DNA from: Bradyrhizobium diazoefficiens
GTDB taxonomy: Bacteria > Pseudomonadota > Alphaproteobacteria > Rhizobiales > Xanthobacteraceae
Reading direction: 5' to 3'
Assembly: GCF_016599855.1 (NCBI RefSeq)
Contig: NZ_CP067041.1
Coordinates: 6,448,001 to 6,512,000, forward strand
Length of the DNA stretch: 64,000 nucleotides
The position numbers and the translations under genes are program-made. Below are positions 36,692 to 46,159 of this stretch, piece by piece (the stretch's first letter is position 1; every line of letters starts with the position of its first letter). The notes beneath the pieces are model-generated. The model did not search any database and had not been told where the DNA came from. It saw nothing but the letters and a program-made list of their open reading frames with translations.

Positions 36692-37609
36692 TCAGCCTGC
36701 GGCCGACCGGCCCTTCACATGGTCGATGAAGGCGCGCAGCTTCGGCATGATTTGCCGATGGCCCGGATAATACAGGAACACACCCGGCGTCATCTGCGAG
36801 AATTGCTCCAGCACGCGGACGAGCTTTCCCGCCGCGATGGCGCCAGAGGCCAACGGTGCGGGCACTTGCGCGAGACCCACACCTTCGATCGCGGCTCCAA
36901 GCATCGTCGGAAAATCGTAGGCAATGAAAGGGCCCGACACCGCGATCTCTACCGAGCGGCCGTTGTCGGTGAGCGGCCATGATGCGAGCGCGCCGTTCGA
37001 TCGCCGCAAGCGCAAGCAGGCGTGCGCACGCAGATCGTCCGGGTGCTCGGGCCGACCGGCACGGGCAAGGTAAGCGGGGCTGCCGACGACGATGAGCGGT
37101 AGCGGCTTGGTCAGTCGCACCGCGATCATGTCGGGGGTGATGAACTGGCCCATCCTGATGCCGGCATCAAAGCCTCCGGCTGCGAGGTCGACCAGTTCCT
37201 CGCTCGCAGCAAGCTCGACCTCGATCTCCGGATAGGCCTCGCAGAACGAGGCGATCAGCGGCTCGAGCAGGATCGGCACGACCGAACGCGGCACGGTCAG
37301 GCGCAGCAGCCCGGCCGGCCGCTGACCGAGCTCACGCGCAGCCCCGCTTGCGGCGACGAGCTCCTCAAAGGCCGGCCTTGCGCGCGCAAAGAATCTCTCG
37401 CCGGCTTCGGTCAGACCAACACTACGGGTCGTGCGGATGAAGAGCGAAGCCCCGACACGCGCCTCGAGCGCCCGGATCGCCTGACTGATCGCCGAGGGCG
37501 TGACCCCGAGTTCGGCGGCCGCGCGCCGGAAACTGCGGTGCTGGGCGACGCTGAGGAAGGCCTCGACGCCGTCGAGCGCCCCCTGCCTGACTGTGAAGTT
37601 CTGCTTCAT
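36692..37609 (-). CDS. LysR-family transcriptional regulator
   Basis: 305 residues. The helix-turn-helix is at about 20-60 (SFRRAAAELGVTPSAISQAIRALEARVG) and the effector-binding domain begins near LRLTVPRSVVPILLEP. The PDMIAVRLTKPLPLIVVGSPAYL segment is typical of CrgA/DmlR-like members. It is divergent, 88 bp from the small isomerase-like gene, and probably controls it and the membrane protein after it. Confidence 0.9.
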   Translation of the reverse strand: MKQNFTVRQGALDGVEAFLSVAQHRSFRRAAAELGVTPSAISQAIRALEARVGASLFIRTTRSVGLTEAGERFFARARPAFEELVAASGAARELGQRPAGLLRLTVPRSVVPILLEPLIASFCEAYPEIEVELAASEELVDLAAGGFDAGIRMGQFITPDMIAVRLTKPLPLIVVGSPAYLARAGRPEHPDDLRAHACLRLRRSNGALASWPLTDNGRSVEIAVSGPFIAYDFPTMLGAAIEGVGLAQVPAPLASGAIAAGKLVRVLEQFSQMTPGVFLYYPGHRQIMPKLRAFIDHVKGRSAAG

Positions 37610-37697
37610 AGCCCGTCAACATTATCGCGAATAGTCGTTCACGGAAAGACGCTCTACATCCGGATTGCAAATGAGCCGCACCGGAGACGCGAAACCG

Positions 37698-38099
37698 ATG
37701 AACGCAATCCGCAGCGCCGTCCTGACACTCGCCCTCACACTGACAGGAGTTACAGCCATGACCGAACCATCAGATGCCCAAGCACAGGCGCCCTCACCCA
37801 CGACCACCGGGGTCATGGTCATCCTGACCGCCAAGGCGGGCATCACACGTGAGCAAATCATGGCCGTCATGCCTGATGAAATCAGGCAGACCGTCCAGCT
37901 CTATCTCACTGGAAAAGTCCGTGAATGGTATTCGCGGTCCGATGGGCGAGGCGCCGTCTTCCTGCTCGATGCCAAGGATGATGCCGAAGCGCACGCGATC
38001 ATGGATGCCTTGCCGCTCGCCAGGCAGGACCTCATCGACCACGAATACATCGCAGTCGGCCCGCTCATGCCGCTCCGCCTGCTCATGACGAAACCCTGA
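37698..38099 (+). CDS. Muconolactone isomerase-like dimeric alpha-beta barrel protein
   Basis: 133 residues from ATG 37698, which includes a hydrophobic signal-like segment (AVLTLALTLTGVTAM) and a Q-rich linker. A second ATG at 37758 has a better ribosome-binding site (AGGAG, 9 nt) and would give a cytoplasmic 113-residue form. The core VMVILTAKAGITREQIMAVMPDEI and VREWYSRSDGRGAVFLLDAKD, then MDALPLARQDLIDHEYIAVGPLMPL, resembles the muconolactone delta-isomerase/YciI fold. Substrate unknown; likely under the divergent LysR. Confidence 0.65.
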   Translation: MNAIRSAVLTLALTLTGVTAMTEPSDAQAQAPSPTTTGVMVILTAKAGITREQIMAVMPDEIRQTVQLYLTGKVREWYSRSDGRGAVFLLDAKDDAEAHAIMDALPLARQDLIDHEYIAVGPLMPLRLLMTKP

Positions 38100-38156
38100 C
38101 CGGCCGCAGGCCCCGCCCCTATCCGACCGGACGAACCATTGCAAGGAGATCCGAAC

Positions 38157-38660
38157 GTGCCACCGGGCTTCAACCTTCCATTCGTCCTCAGTGTCGCAGG
38201 CGCCTTGCTCACAAGCGCGGTGGTGGCCTCCGTCTATGTTTGGCCCTTTATCCGTGCGATGCCGCGCCATGACGCCCTGAGACTTCTCGCGGCCTTCCAT
38301 GCATTCCGGTTCCTGGGGATGAACTTCATGGTCGCCGGGTTCGTCTCGCCGGAGTTGGATCCGAACTTCGGCAGCGAAGTCGGATGGGGAGATCTCATCG
38401 CCGCCACTCTCGCACTCGTCTCGATGGCGGCGCTCTCCAGGCGATGGTCGATCGCCGTTCCGATGGTCTGGATCTTCAACATCTGGGGCACGCTCGATCT
38501 CCTGAATGCCTATTACGTGGGCGCCACGAAGATTCAGAATCCGGGCCTGTTCGGTGCCGGCATTTATATCCCGGCCCTTTACGTGCCTTTGCTGCTGGTC
38601 GCCCACGTTCTTGTCTTCGTGCTTCTGCTGGGGCCCGGATTGGAAGCAAAGAGATCGTAA
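38157..38660 (+). CDS. Small integral membrane protein
   Basis: 167 residues from GTG 38157 with AAGGAG 8 nt upstream; an earlier in-frame TTG lacks a site. Four to five hydrophobic segments (about 8-30, 42-62, 77-95, 98-118, 133-158) without charged catalytic motifs. No family recognised. It follows the isomerase-like gene by 57 bp, so the two are probably cotranscribed. Confidence 0.7.
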   Translation: MPPGFNLPFVLSVAGALLTSAVVASVYVWPFIRAMPRHDALRLLAAFHAFRFLGMNFMVAGFVSPELDPNFGSEVGWGDLIAATLALVSMAALSRRWSIAVPMVWIFNIWGTLDLLNAYYVGATKIQNPGLFGAGIYIPALYVPLLLVAHVLVFVLLLGPGLEAKRS

Positions 38661-38678
38661 CGCAACAGGCGGACCGTC

Positions 38679-39134
38679 TCAAAACGGCAGTGCCACGCCG
38701 GTCTTGATTTCCTTGAGCACCACATTGCTACGGACGTAGCGAATGCCGGGGATGCGGAACATGAACTCGTCGAGGAAACGGTTGTAGGCCGCCATGTCCT
38801 GCACGACGACGCGCAAATGATAGTCCGCATCGCCCGTGGTCGCAAAACACTCCAGCACCTCGCGACGCGTGGTGACGCGCGAGACGAACTCGTCGACGAA
38901 TTTGGCGTCGTGCCGTTCCAGCGAAACGTGGAGGATGGCGGACATCGCAAAGCCCGCCTGCTCGCGCGCGACCAGCGCCGCGTACCCACGAATGACGCCG
39001 CTCTCCTCAAGCGCACGCACCCGCCGCCAGCACGCCGAGGTGGACATGCCGACCTCATCGGCCAGCTGCTGGTTGGTGGCGCGGCCGTCCTTCTGCAGAT
39101 GGGCGAGAATCCGCGTGTCCTGGTCTTCGATCAT
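38679..39134 (-). CDS. Lrp/AsnC-family transcriptional regulator
   Basis: 151 residues from ATG 39134 (GAGGG upstream); a longer frame to 39299 is not needed and would cover the operator region. The N-terminal helix-turn-helix is TNQQLADEVGMSTSACWRRVRALEESGVI; the C-terminal RAM/AsnC domain (VRVVVQDMAAYNRFLDEFMF) binds amino acids. Divergent from the fused indolepyruvate oxidoreductase gene, which catabolises aromatic 2-oxoacids, it is likely an amino-acid-responsive activator or repressor of that gene. Confidence 0.9.
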   Translation of the reverse strand: MIEDQDTRILAHLQKDGRATNQQLADEVGMSTSACWRRVRALEESGVIRGYAALVAREQAGFAMSAILHVSLERHDAKFVDEFVSRVTTRREVLECFATTGDADYHLRVVVQDMAAYNRFLDEFMFRIPGIRYVRSNVVLKEIKTGVALPF

Positions 39135-39155
39135 GGAGGCCCTCAATTCGACGAC

Positions 39156-39233
39156 ACCTACCAAATTCCGCACACTTTTGCAAAAACCTACCGATTTTCC
39201 GGGCAAAGCAGGGATGAATAGGTAAGACCTACC
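39156..39233. promoter_or_regulatory. Phased ACCTACC boxes between lrp and ior
   Basis: ACCTACC occurs at 39156, 39186 and 39227, spaced 30 and 41 bp, close to three and four helical turns. The last is part of a TAGGT-AAG-ACCTA palindrome (39219-39231), and a TTTTGCAAAA palindrome lies at 39176-39185. This is the expected layout for Lrp-type multimer binding. Confidence 0.55.
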
Positions 39234-39288
39234 AGCTCCCGAGGGATAACCTTCCATTATTCGGCAGGATGCCGCGCGAGGCCCGCCC

Positions 39289-42200
39289 ATGGACGCCATT
39301 CCGTCACTCGACAGCTACGAACTCTCCGATCGCTATGACCGCGAGGAGGGCCGCGTCTTTCTCACCGGCACCCAGGCCATCGTCCGCATCGCGCTCGACC
39401 AGATCAGGCGGGATCGCGCTGCGGGGCTGAACAGCGCGGGCTTCATCTCCGGCTATCGCGGCTCCCCGCTCGGCGGCGTCGACCTCGAACTCTGGCGCAT
39501 CCAGGAGCGGCTCAGGCAGGACCGCATCGAATTCCTTCCCGCCGTGAACGAGGACCTTGCAGCAACCGCCGTGCTCGGCTCGCAGCAGGTCGAGACGCAA
39601 GCCGACCGCGAGGTCGATGGCGTGTTCGGCCTGTGGTACGGCAAGGGCCCCGGCGTCGATCGCTCCGGCGACGCGCTCAAGCACGGCAACGCCTACGGCT
39701 CCTCGCCGCATGGCGGCGTGCTGGTGGTTGCCGGCGACGACCATGGCTGCGTCTCTTCGTCGATGCCGCACCAGTCCGACGTCGCCTTCATGAGCTGGTT
39801 CATGCCGACGCTGCATCCGGCCAGCGTCGGCGAATATCTCGAGTTCGGCGAATATGGCTACGCACTGAGCCGCTTCTCCGGCATGTGGGTCGGGTTCAAG
39901 GCAATCTCGGAGATCGTCGAGTCGGGCGCATCCGTCGCGCTGCGCCCACCGCGCGCCTTCCGCACGCCCGACTTCACGCCGCCGCCGGGCGGCCTGCACT
40001 ATCGCTGGCCGGACCTGCCGGGCCCGCAAATCGAGGAGCGGCTGGAGGCGAAAAAGCATGCGGTCTACGCCTTCGCCAAAGCCAATCCGATCGACCGCCA
40101 CATCTACGATATTCCAGGCGCCAGCTACGGCATCGTCACCACTGGCAAGGCGCATCTCGACCTGATGGAGGCGCTGCGACTGATGGGCCTGGACGAAGCG
40201 GCCTGCCGTAGCATCGGCATCGACATCTACAAGGTCGGTATGGTCTGGCCGCTGGCGCTGCACGACGCCATGGAGTTCGTGAAGGGCAAGCGCGAGATCC
40301 TGGTGGTCGAGGAGAAGCGCGGCATCATCGAGAGCCAGTTCAAGGAATATTTCTACGACTATCCCGGCGCAAAGCCCGAGCGCATGGTCGGCAAGCATGA
40401 CGAGACTGGCGCACGGCTGATCTCCTGGACCGGCGAATTGTCGCCGCGCGCTCTGGCTGCCGTACTCGCACGACGGCTCGATCCGATGTTTCCCGGCCTT
40501 AATCTTACAGCCCGTGCCGCCGCCCTGTTGCCGGAAACCGAGCGCACGATCAACGTCCACGGCGCGACACGCACGCCCTATTTCTGCTCGGGATGTCCAC
40601 ACAACACGTCGACAAAAGTGCCCGAGGGATCGAAGGCGCTGGCCGGCATCGGCTGTCATTTCATGGCAAGCTGGATGGATCGCGAGACCTCGTCGTTGAT
40701 CCAGATGGGTGGCGAAGGCGTGAACTGGGCGGCATCGTCCCGATTTACCGGCCATAAGCACGTGTTCCAGAACCTCGGCGAAGGCACCTACTACCATTCC
40801 GGCTCGATGGCGATCCGTCAGGCGATCGCGGCGAAAGCCAACATCACTTACAAGATCCTGTTCAACGACGCCGTCGCCATGACCGGCGGCCAGCCGGTCG
40901 ACGGTCCCATCAGCGTGCAGGCCATCGCGCACAGCGTCCGCGCCGAGGGCGTGGCGCGCATCGCGCTGGTGTCGGACGATCCCGCACAGTTCGCGCCGAC
41001 GGACCTGCCCAGTGGCGTCACCATCCATCCGCGCGAGGAGATGGACGCCGTGCAGCGCGAACTGCGCGAGATCACCGGCGTCTCGGTGCTGATCTACCAG
41101 CAGACCTGCGCCACCGAGAAACGGCGCCGGCGCAAGCGCGGGCAGATGGCCGATCCCAAGCGCTTTGCCTATATCAACGACCTCGTCTGCGAAGGCTGCG
41201 GCGACTGCTCGGTCGAATCCAATTGCCTCAGCGTCGAGCCAAAGGAAACGCCGTTCGGCCGCAAGCGCCAGATCAACCTGTCCGCCTGCAACAAAGATTT
41301 TTCCTGCCTCAACGGTTTCTGCCCCAGCTTTGTCACGGTCGAAGGCGCCACGCGCCGGAAGAAGAGCGCGAGCCAGATCGATGCAATCGGCCGCGCGGCG
41401 ATGCTACCTCTCCCCACCCCCACAACGCTCGATCGTCCCTACGATTTGCTCGTGACGGGCGTCGGCGGCACCGGCGTGATCACGGTCGGCGCGTTGATCG
41501 GCATGGCCGCGCATCTGGAGCGCCGCGGCGTGTCGGTGCTGGACTTTACCGGCTTTGCGCAAAAATTCGGACCCGTTCTGAGCTACATCCGCCTTGCCAC
41601 GAGCCCCGAGGCGCTGCACCAGGTGCGCATCGACCAGGGTGCGGCCGATGCGCTGATCGGCTGCGATCTCGTCGTCAGCTCCTCGCCAAAGGCGTCCGGC
41701 ACCTATCACCGCGGCACGCGTGCCGCTGTGAACACCGCGGAGATGCCGACCGGCGACGTGGTTCGTTTCCGCGACGCCGATCTCGCCTCCCCCGCCCGGC
41801 TGCGCGCGATCGGCGGCGTCATCGGCAACGACAACCTCGATACGCTCAACGCGAATGCACTGGCCGAGCGGCTGCTCGGCGATGCCGTCTATGCCAACAT
41901 CATCATGCTGGGCTTTGCCTGGCAGCGCGGACTGGTTCCGATTTCGCTGCAAGCGCTGCTGCGCGCGATCGAGCTCAACGGCGTTGCTGTCGAGCGCAAC
42001 AAGCGGGCTTTCGCCTGGGGTCGGATCGCCGCCGCCGATCCGGACTTCTTGCCCAAGGCGGACGAGGCGCCAACAGCCGAAACGCTCGACCAGCTCATCG
42101 CCCGGCGCTCCGACTTCCTCACGGCCTACCAGAACCAAGCCTACGCAGCGCGCTATCGGGCGCATATCGCAAAAGTCCGCAAGGCCGAAGCCGCCCTCGG

Positions 42201-42717
42201 CAGTGAGGTACTGACCGGGGCCGTCGCCCGCGCTTTGTTCAAGCTGATGGCCTACAAGGACGAGTACGAGGTGGCGCGGCTGCACATGCAGACCGGCTTT
42301 CTCGACGAGTTGAAGCGCGAGTTCAAGGACGGCTTCAGCGTCCGGTATCATCTCGCCCCGCCGTTCCTACCATCCAGGCACGACGCCCGCGGCCGCCCGC
42401 GCAAGCGCGCCTTCGGTCAGTGGATCCAGAGGCCGCTCGCCACGCTGGCGCTGCTGAAGGGGTTGCGCGGGACGCCGTTCGATCCGTTTGGCTACACGGC
42501 CGAGCGGCGGGCCGAGCGCGCGCTGATCAGCTGGTATGAAGGATTAGTCGACGATATCCTTGGCAGGCTGGATACGACGAACCTCACCGATCTTGCGACG
42601 ATCGCGAAAGCTCCGATGGAGATCCGCGGCTATGGTCCGGTAAAGCAGATGGCAATCGAGAAGATCAAGGCCGACATCGCATCCCGGCTCACCCAGCCGG
42701 CATCTGTCCTGGCTTGA
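39289..42717 (+). CDS. Fused indolepyruvate ferredoxin oxidoreductase (IorA-IorB)
   Basis: 1142 residues. An N-terminal pyruvate:ferredoxin-oxidoreductase-like region (SGYRGSPLGGVDLEL), a central TPP-binding region (CSGCPHNTST near residue 432, then GIGCHFMASWM and GGQPVDG), a ferredoxin-like segment (CEGCGDCSVESNC near 630, then CNKDFSCLNGFCPSF), and the C-terminal gamma-type domain (VTGVGGTGVITVGALIG near 721). Such fusions oxidise aryl pyruvates from aromatic amino acid transamination to acyl-CoA, reducing ferredoxin. GAGG precedes the ATG. It is monocistronic, divergent from lrp. Confidence 0.92.
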   Translation: MDAIPSLDSYELSDRYDREEGRVFLTGTQAIVRIALDQIRRDRAAGLNSAGFISGYRGSPLGGVDLELWRIQERLRQDRIEFLPAVNEDLAATAVLGSQQVETQADREVDGVFGLWYGKGPGVDRSGDALKHGNAYGSSPHGGVLVVAGDDHGCVSSSMPHQSDVAFMSWFMPTLHPASVGEYLEFGEYGYALSRFSGMWVGFKAISEIVESGASVALRPPRAFRTPDFTPPPGGLHYRWPDLPGPQIEERLEAKKHAVYAFAKANPIDRHIYDIPGASYGIVTTGKAHLDLMEALRLMGLDEAACRSIGIDIYKVGMVWPLALHDAMEFVKGKREILVVEEKRGIIESQFKEYFYDYPGAKPERMVGKHDETGARLISWTGELSPRALAAVLARRLDPMFPGLNLTARAAALLPETERTINVHGATRTPYFCSGCPHNTSTKVPEGSKALAGIGCHFMASWMDRETSSLIQMGGEGVNWAASSRFTGHKHVFQNLGEGTYYHSGSMAIRQAIAAKANITYKILFNDAVAMTGGQPVDGPISVQAIAHSVRAEGVARIALVSDDPAQFAPTDLPSGVTIHPREEMDAVQRELREITGVSVLIYQQTCATEKRRRRKRGQMADPKRFAYINDLVCEGCGDCSVESNCLSVEPKETPFGRKRQINLSACNKDFSCLNGFCPSFVTVEGATRRKKSASQIDAIGRAAMLPLPTPTTLDRPYDLLVTGVGGTGVITVGALIGMAAHLERRGVSVLDFTGFAQKFGPVLSYIRLATSPEALHQVRIDQGAADALIGCDLVVSSSPKASGTYHRGTRAAVNTAEMPTGDVVRFRDADLASPARLRAIGGVIGNDNLDTLNANALAERLLGDAVYANIIMLGFAWQRGLVPISLQALLRAIELNGVAVERNKRAFAWGRIAAADPDFLPKADEAPTAETLDQLIARRSDFLTAYQNQAYAARYRAHIAKVRKAEAALGSEVLTGAVARALFKLMAYKDEYEVARLHMQTGFLDELKREFKDGFSVRYHLAPPFLPSRHDARGRPRKRAFGQWIQRPLATLALLKGLRGTPFDPFGYTAERRAERALISWYEGLVDDILGRLDTTNLTDLATIAKAPMEIRGYGPVKQMAIEKIKADIASRLTQPASVLA

Positions 42718-42837
42718 CCGGGCCGAAGTGGCGTGGAGGAAGCCCCATCCGGCCCCGGCGTCCTCAGAAATGAGGACAGGCGCGGACCCGAGCGGAAGCT
42801 AGACTTCGGCTGTCACCTTCACCGACGGGGAAGCTTC

Positions 42838-44367
42838 ATGGAACCCAGACCATTGCTGCTGAAATCAGCCTTTGCAAGCCTCATTCTTTCTGCCGCGGCA
42901 TTGCCCGCCCCTACGACAGCGCAGAGAGCGGTCAATGTCGACCCGTCGACCATGACCCAGGCCGCAGCCGATCTGTGCGCCGGCAGGGTCACCAGCAAGG
43001 CGCTGACCTCCGCCGCAATTGCACGAGCCAAGGCAAATTCTGATCTCAACGCCTTCGTCACACTAGACGAGGCCGGCGCGATGAAGATCGCCGAAGCCTT
43101 CGATGCGCGACGCAAGAACGGCGCCTGCCAGCCGCTCGGTGGCGTGCCGATCGTCATCAAGGACAATATCGAGGTTGCCGGACTCCCTTCCAGCGCGGGG
43201 ACGCCGGCACTCAAGACTTTCGTGCCCAAGCAGGACGCCCCTGTGGTGGCGAAGCTGCGCGCGGCCGGCGCCGTCATCATCGGCAAGACCAACATGCACG
43301 AACTCGCGTTCGGCATCTCCGGCTACAACGCCGCCTTCAAGACCAGCGGCGAGCCTGGCGTCCGCAATGCCTATGACGTGAACAAGATCGCTGGCGGCTC
43401 CTCGTCCGGCACAGCGGCGGCAATCGGCGCGCGGGTTGTGACTGCAGGCCTTGGCACCGATACCGGCGGCTCGGTCAGAATCCCCTGTGCGTTCAACGGG
43501 TGCGCGTCGCTGCGGCCGACGATCGGTCGCTATCCGCAAGAGGGTATCGCGCCGATCTCCCACACCCGCGATACCGCGGGCTCGATGGCTGCCACCATGG
43601 CCGACGTGGCGGCGCTCGACCGCGTCATCGCCGGCGGTGGCACCATTGCACCCGCCGATCTGAAACACGTCCGCATCGGCGTCGTGAAAGCTATGCTGGC
43701 CAATCTCGACGGCGATACGGATGCGGCCTTCCGCGCCGCCATCGACAAGCTGAAATCGCAGGGCGCCGCAGTGATCGATATCGAGATGCCGCAACTTGCC
43801 GAGCTCAACGGGCAGGTAAGTTTTCCCGTCGCGATCTATGAGGCCAATGAGGACATGGTCGCCTATCTCAAGCACACCGGCACCGGCATCACGATCGAGG
43901 CCATGGCTAAAGAGATCGCAAGCCCCGATGTGAAGGGCACCTATGACGGGCTGGTGATCCCGCACAAGCTGCCCGGCCCGAACAACACGGTCGTCGACGG
44001 GAAGCCGGCCTATGATGCAGCCATCAAAACCGCGCGCCCAGCGCTACAGGCGCTCTACCGCGACACCTTCACTAAGAACAAGCTCGACGCCATCGCCTTC
44101 CCAACCACGCCGAAGGTCGCGATCACCGCAAATCCGGACTCCAGCAGCCTCGAAAACTTCCTGCTGTTCATCCAGAACACTGATCCCGGGAGCAACGCCG
44201 GCGTACCCGGAATCCAGATCCCGGTCGCGCTCGGCGCTTCCAGCAAATTGCCGGTTGGCCTCGAGCTCGACGGGCCGGCAGGTAGCGACCGGCACCTGCT
44301 CGCGATCGGCCTGGCCATGGACAAGACGTTCGGACGCCTTCCGGCGCCGACGCGAAGCCGCAGCTGA
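42838..44367 (+). CDS. Exported amidase (amidase signature family)
   Basis: 509 residues from ATG 42838. A signal peptide runs to about TTAQRA. The amidase signature is intact: catalytic Lys in VIKDNIEVAG, cis-Ser and nucleophile in GGSSSGTAAAIGARVV and GTDTGGSVRIPCAFNG. Amidases of this family cleave aliphatic or aromatic amides, here in the periplasm. An upstream in-frame ATG (42733) has no ribosome-binding site. It converges with a LuxR-type regulator 8 bp downstream. Confidence 0.88.
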   Translation: MEPRPLLLKSAFASLILSAAALPAPTTAQRAVNVDPSTMTQAAADLCAGRVTSKALTSAAIARAKANSDLNAFVTLDEAGAMKIAEAFDARRKNGACQPLGGVPIVIKDNIEVAGLPSSAGTPALKTFVPKQDAPVVAKLRAAGAVIIGKTNMHELAFGISGYNAAFKTSGEPGVRNAYDVNKIAGGSSSGTAAAIGARVVTAGLGTDTGGSVRIPCAFNGCASLRPTIGRYPQEGIAPISHTRDTAGSMAATMADVAALDRVIAGGGTIAPADLKHVRIGVVKAMLANLDGDTDAAFRAAIDKLKSQGAAVIDIEMPQLAELNGQVSFPVAIYEANEDMVAYLKHTGTGITIEAMAKEIASPDVKGTYDGLVIPHKLPGPNNTVVDGKPAYDAAIKTARPALQALYRDTFTKNKLDAIAFPTTPKVAITANPDSSSLENFLLFIQNTDPGSNAGVPGIQIPVALGASSKLPVGLELDGPAGSDRHLLAIGLAMDKTFGRLPAPTRSRS

Positions 44368-44375
44368 TCATGCGG

Positions 44376-45104
44376 CTAATGCTTCGATAATAGGCTGGCG
44401 ACGCCGCTTCGGCGGCGGACGCCGAGCTTCTCGAAGATGCGCTTCAGATGAGTGCGCACCGTCGATACCTCGACCTGCAGTCGGTGTGCGATTTGTTTGT
44501 CGCTGAGGTCGTCCGAGATCATGCGCGCGATCTCGAACTCGCGGACCGAGAGCTTGAGGACTGGTGACGCATCGGCATCCACCGCGCCGCCGCTCGCCCG
44601 CACGAGCGCGCCGGTAAAGGCCGGCTCGATCAACCGCAGCAATTCCAGCGTATGCGCGTCAAAGTTCTCACGGTGGCGGCCGCGCCAGATCCTGACATCG
44701 CCGATGTTGCGGCGGCCAACGAAGCTATAGGCGTTGACGCCCCAGTGCAGCCCGTCTCGCGCGAGAAAGTCGTTGAAAAATTCAGTCCGCATCAGCTCGC
44801 GTTGCGGCATGACCTGCGTAACCAGGGTTGGTTCGCGGCGCGCCTGGAGCTTCAGGGTGATGGGATCGTGGTACTGGTAATAAGTGTCGTAGTTCGCAAG
44901 ATTTTCGGGATCCATGTTCAGGAACACGGCCTTGCCGAATGTCGTTGTCGCTTCGTCCCACACGAACGAAGCGTAGTAATCCCCTTGCAGCAATTCAAGC
45001 AGGTGGTGCCCGACCGCCTCGCGGACCTCGCGTTCGCCGATGTCCTCGGACAACAGCCCGAAGACACGTGCCAGTACCCGGCTTTCGGCAGCGGTGACAT
45101 ACAT
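44376..45104 (-). CDS. LuxR-type transcriptional regulator
   Basis: 242 residues from ATG 45104. The C-terminal LuxR helix-turn-helix is complete (LSVREFEIARMISDDLSDKQIAHRLQVEVSTVRTHLKRIFEKLGV). The N-terminal about 160 residues form a sensor region (DYYASFVWDEATTTFG, then HDPITLKLQ and WGVNAYSFVGRRNIGDVRIWRG), not the acyl-homoserine-lactone domain; no WxxxY cluster is seen. The ligand is unknown. Its convergent partner is the exported amidase. Confidence 0.85.
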   Translation of the reverse strand: MYVTAAESRVLARVFGLLSEDIGEREVREAVGHHLLELLQGDYYASFVWDEATTTFGKAVFLNMDPENLANYDTYYQYHDPITLKLQARREPTLVTQVMPQRELMRTEFFNDFLARDGLHWGVNAYSFVGRRNIGDVRIWRGRHRENFDAHTLELLRLIEPAFTGALVRASGGAVDADASPVLKLSVREFEIARMISDDLSDKQIAHRLQVEVSTVRTHLKRIFEKLGVRRRSGVASLLSKH

Positions 45105-45163
45105 GACGGCCCCGAGCTTAGCGGATAACCACCGACGTGGGAACTGCCGCGGGGCCGCTCCCG

Positions 45164-46075
45164 TCACGAATACGGATTGATCAGCTTCTGCTGCTCGGCG
45201 CTGTGATGCACGAGCATGTCGATGAAGGTCCTGACCTTCGCCGAGAGATGATGGCGATGCGGATAGACCGCGTTCATGGAAATTTCGACTGTGCGATATT
45301 CGGGCAGCAGGCGGACGAGCCGTCCGGCTTCGAGATCGTCCTGCACCAGGAATCCCGCCATCAGGCAGATGCCGGCGCCCTCCAGCACCATGCTCCGTAG
45401 CGCTTCGCCGCTGTTGGTGACGAGGCTGCCGGAAATACGCACCGACGCTGGCACGCCCTTGCGATCGATGAAGCGCCACTCGTCGCCGAAGGGATAGTTG
45501 AGGTGGCGGCCGCAATTGTGCTCGGTGAGCTCGGCGAGCTGCTGGACCCGGCCATGCTTCTCGATATAGCCGTGTGAGCAGCACAGCACGTGACGCCAGG
45601 TGGCCAGGCTGCGCACGATCAGGCTCGAATCCGGCGGCGGGGTCATGCGCAGCGCAACGTCATAGCCCTCTTCGATCAGATCGACATTGGCCTCACCCAT
45701 GCGCAAATCGACCTTCACCTCCGGATAGGTCGACAGCAGCTTGGCCACGACGCCGGCCACGAACGGCACCATGTGGGTGGCGGAATGAATCCGCAGCGTG
45801 CCTCGCGGCACCGACTGCAAGGCGCCCGCGATGTCGTCGGCCTGCTCGATGTCGGACAGGATCTGGATGCAGCGGTCGTAATAGGCCTTGCCGATCTCGG
45901 TGACGCTGACCTTGCGCGTGGTGCGATTGAGCAGCCGCGCGCCGAGCCGCTCCTCGAGCGCCTGGATATGGTTGCTCACCATGGTCGTGGACATGTTGAG
46001 CTTGCGGGCGGCGGCAGAGAACCCGCCGGTATCGACGACCCGGACAAAAGCGGTCAGGCTGGTCAGCCGGTCCAT
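45164..46075 (-). CDS. LysR-family regulator, divergent from efflux genes
   Basis: 303 residues. Helix-turn-helix at about 15-55 (GFSAAARKLNMSTTMVSNHIQALEERLGARLL), then an effector domain from LRIHSATHMVPFVAGVVAKL. Divergent, 139 bp from the HlyD-type gene at 46215, so it is the likely regulator of the efflux operon. The C-terminus ends NPYS. Its stop lies 59 bp from the LuxR start; the two are on the same strand. Confidence 0.9.
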   Translation of the reverse strand: MDRLTSLTAFVRVVDTGGFSAAARKLNMSTTMVSNHIQALEERLGARLLNRTTRKVSVTEIGKAYYDRCIQILSDIEQADDIAGALQSVPRGTLRIHSATHMVPFVAGVVAKLLSTYPEVKVDLRMGEANVDLIEEGYDVALRMTPPPDSSLIVRSLATWRHVLCCSHGYIEKHGRVQQLAELTEHNCGRHLNYPFGDEWRFIDRKGVPASVRISGSLVTNSGEALRSMVLEGAGICLMAGFLVQDDLEAGRLVRLLPEYRTVEISMNAVYPHRHHLSAKVRTFIDMLVHHSAEQQKLINPYS

Positions 46076-46159
46076 GAGCGCCTCGGATTATGCACCATGA
46101 ATGGACAATCATTTTGCTTTTTGGCGGATTATCACAAGTGCCGGGACAACGCATCTTCT

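Noticed and set aside
37665..37697. Earlier ATG (MQMSRTGDAKP) for the isomerase-like protein
   Set aside because: It lacks a ribosome-binding site and precedes the hydrophobic segment by 11 residues; the ATG at 37698 or 37758 is better.
39304..41028. A 574-codon open frame antisense to the indolepyruvate oxidoreductase
   Set aside because: No motif and the opposite strand encodes a full conserved enzyme.
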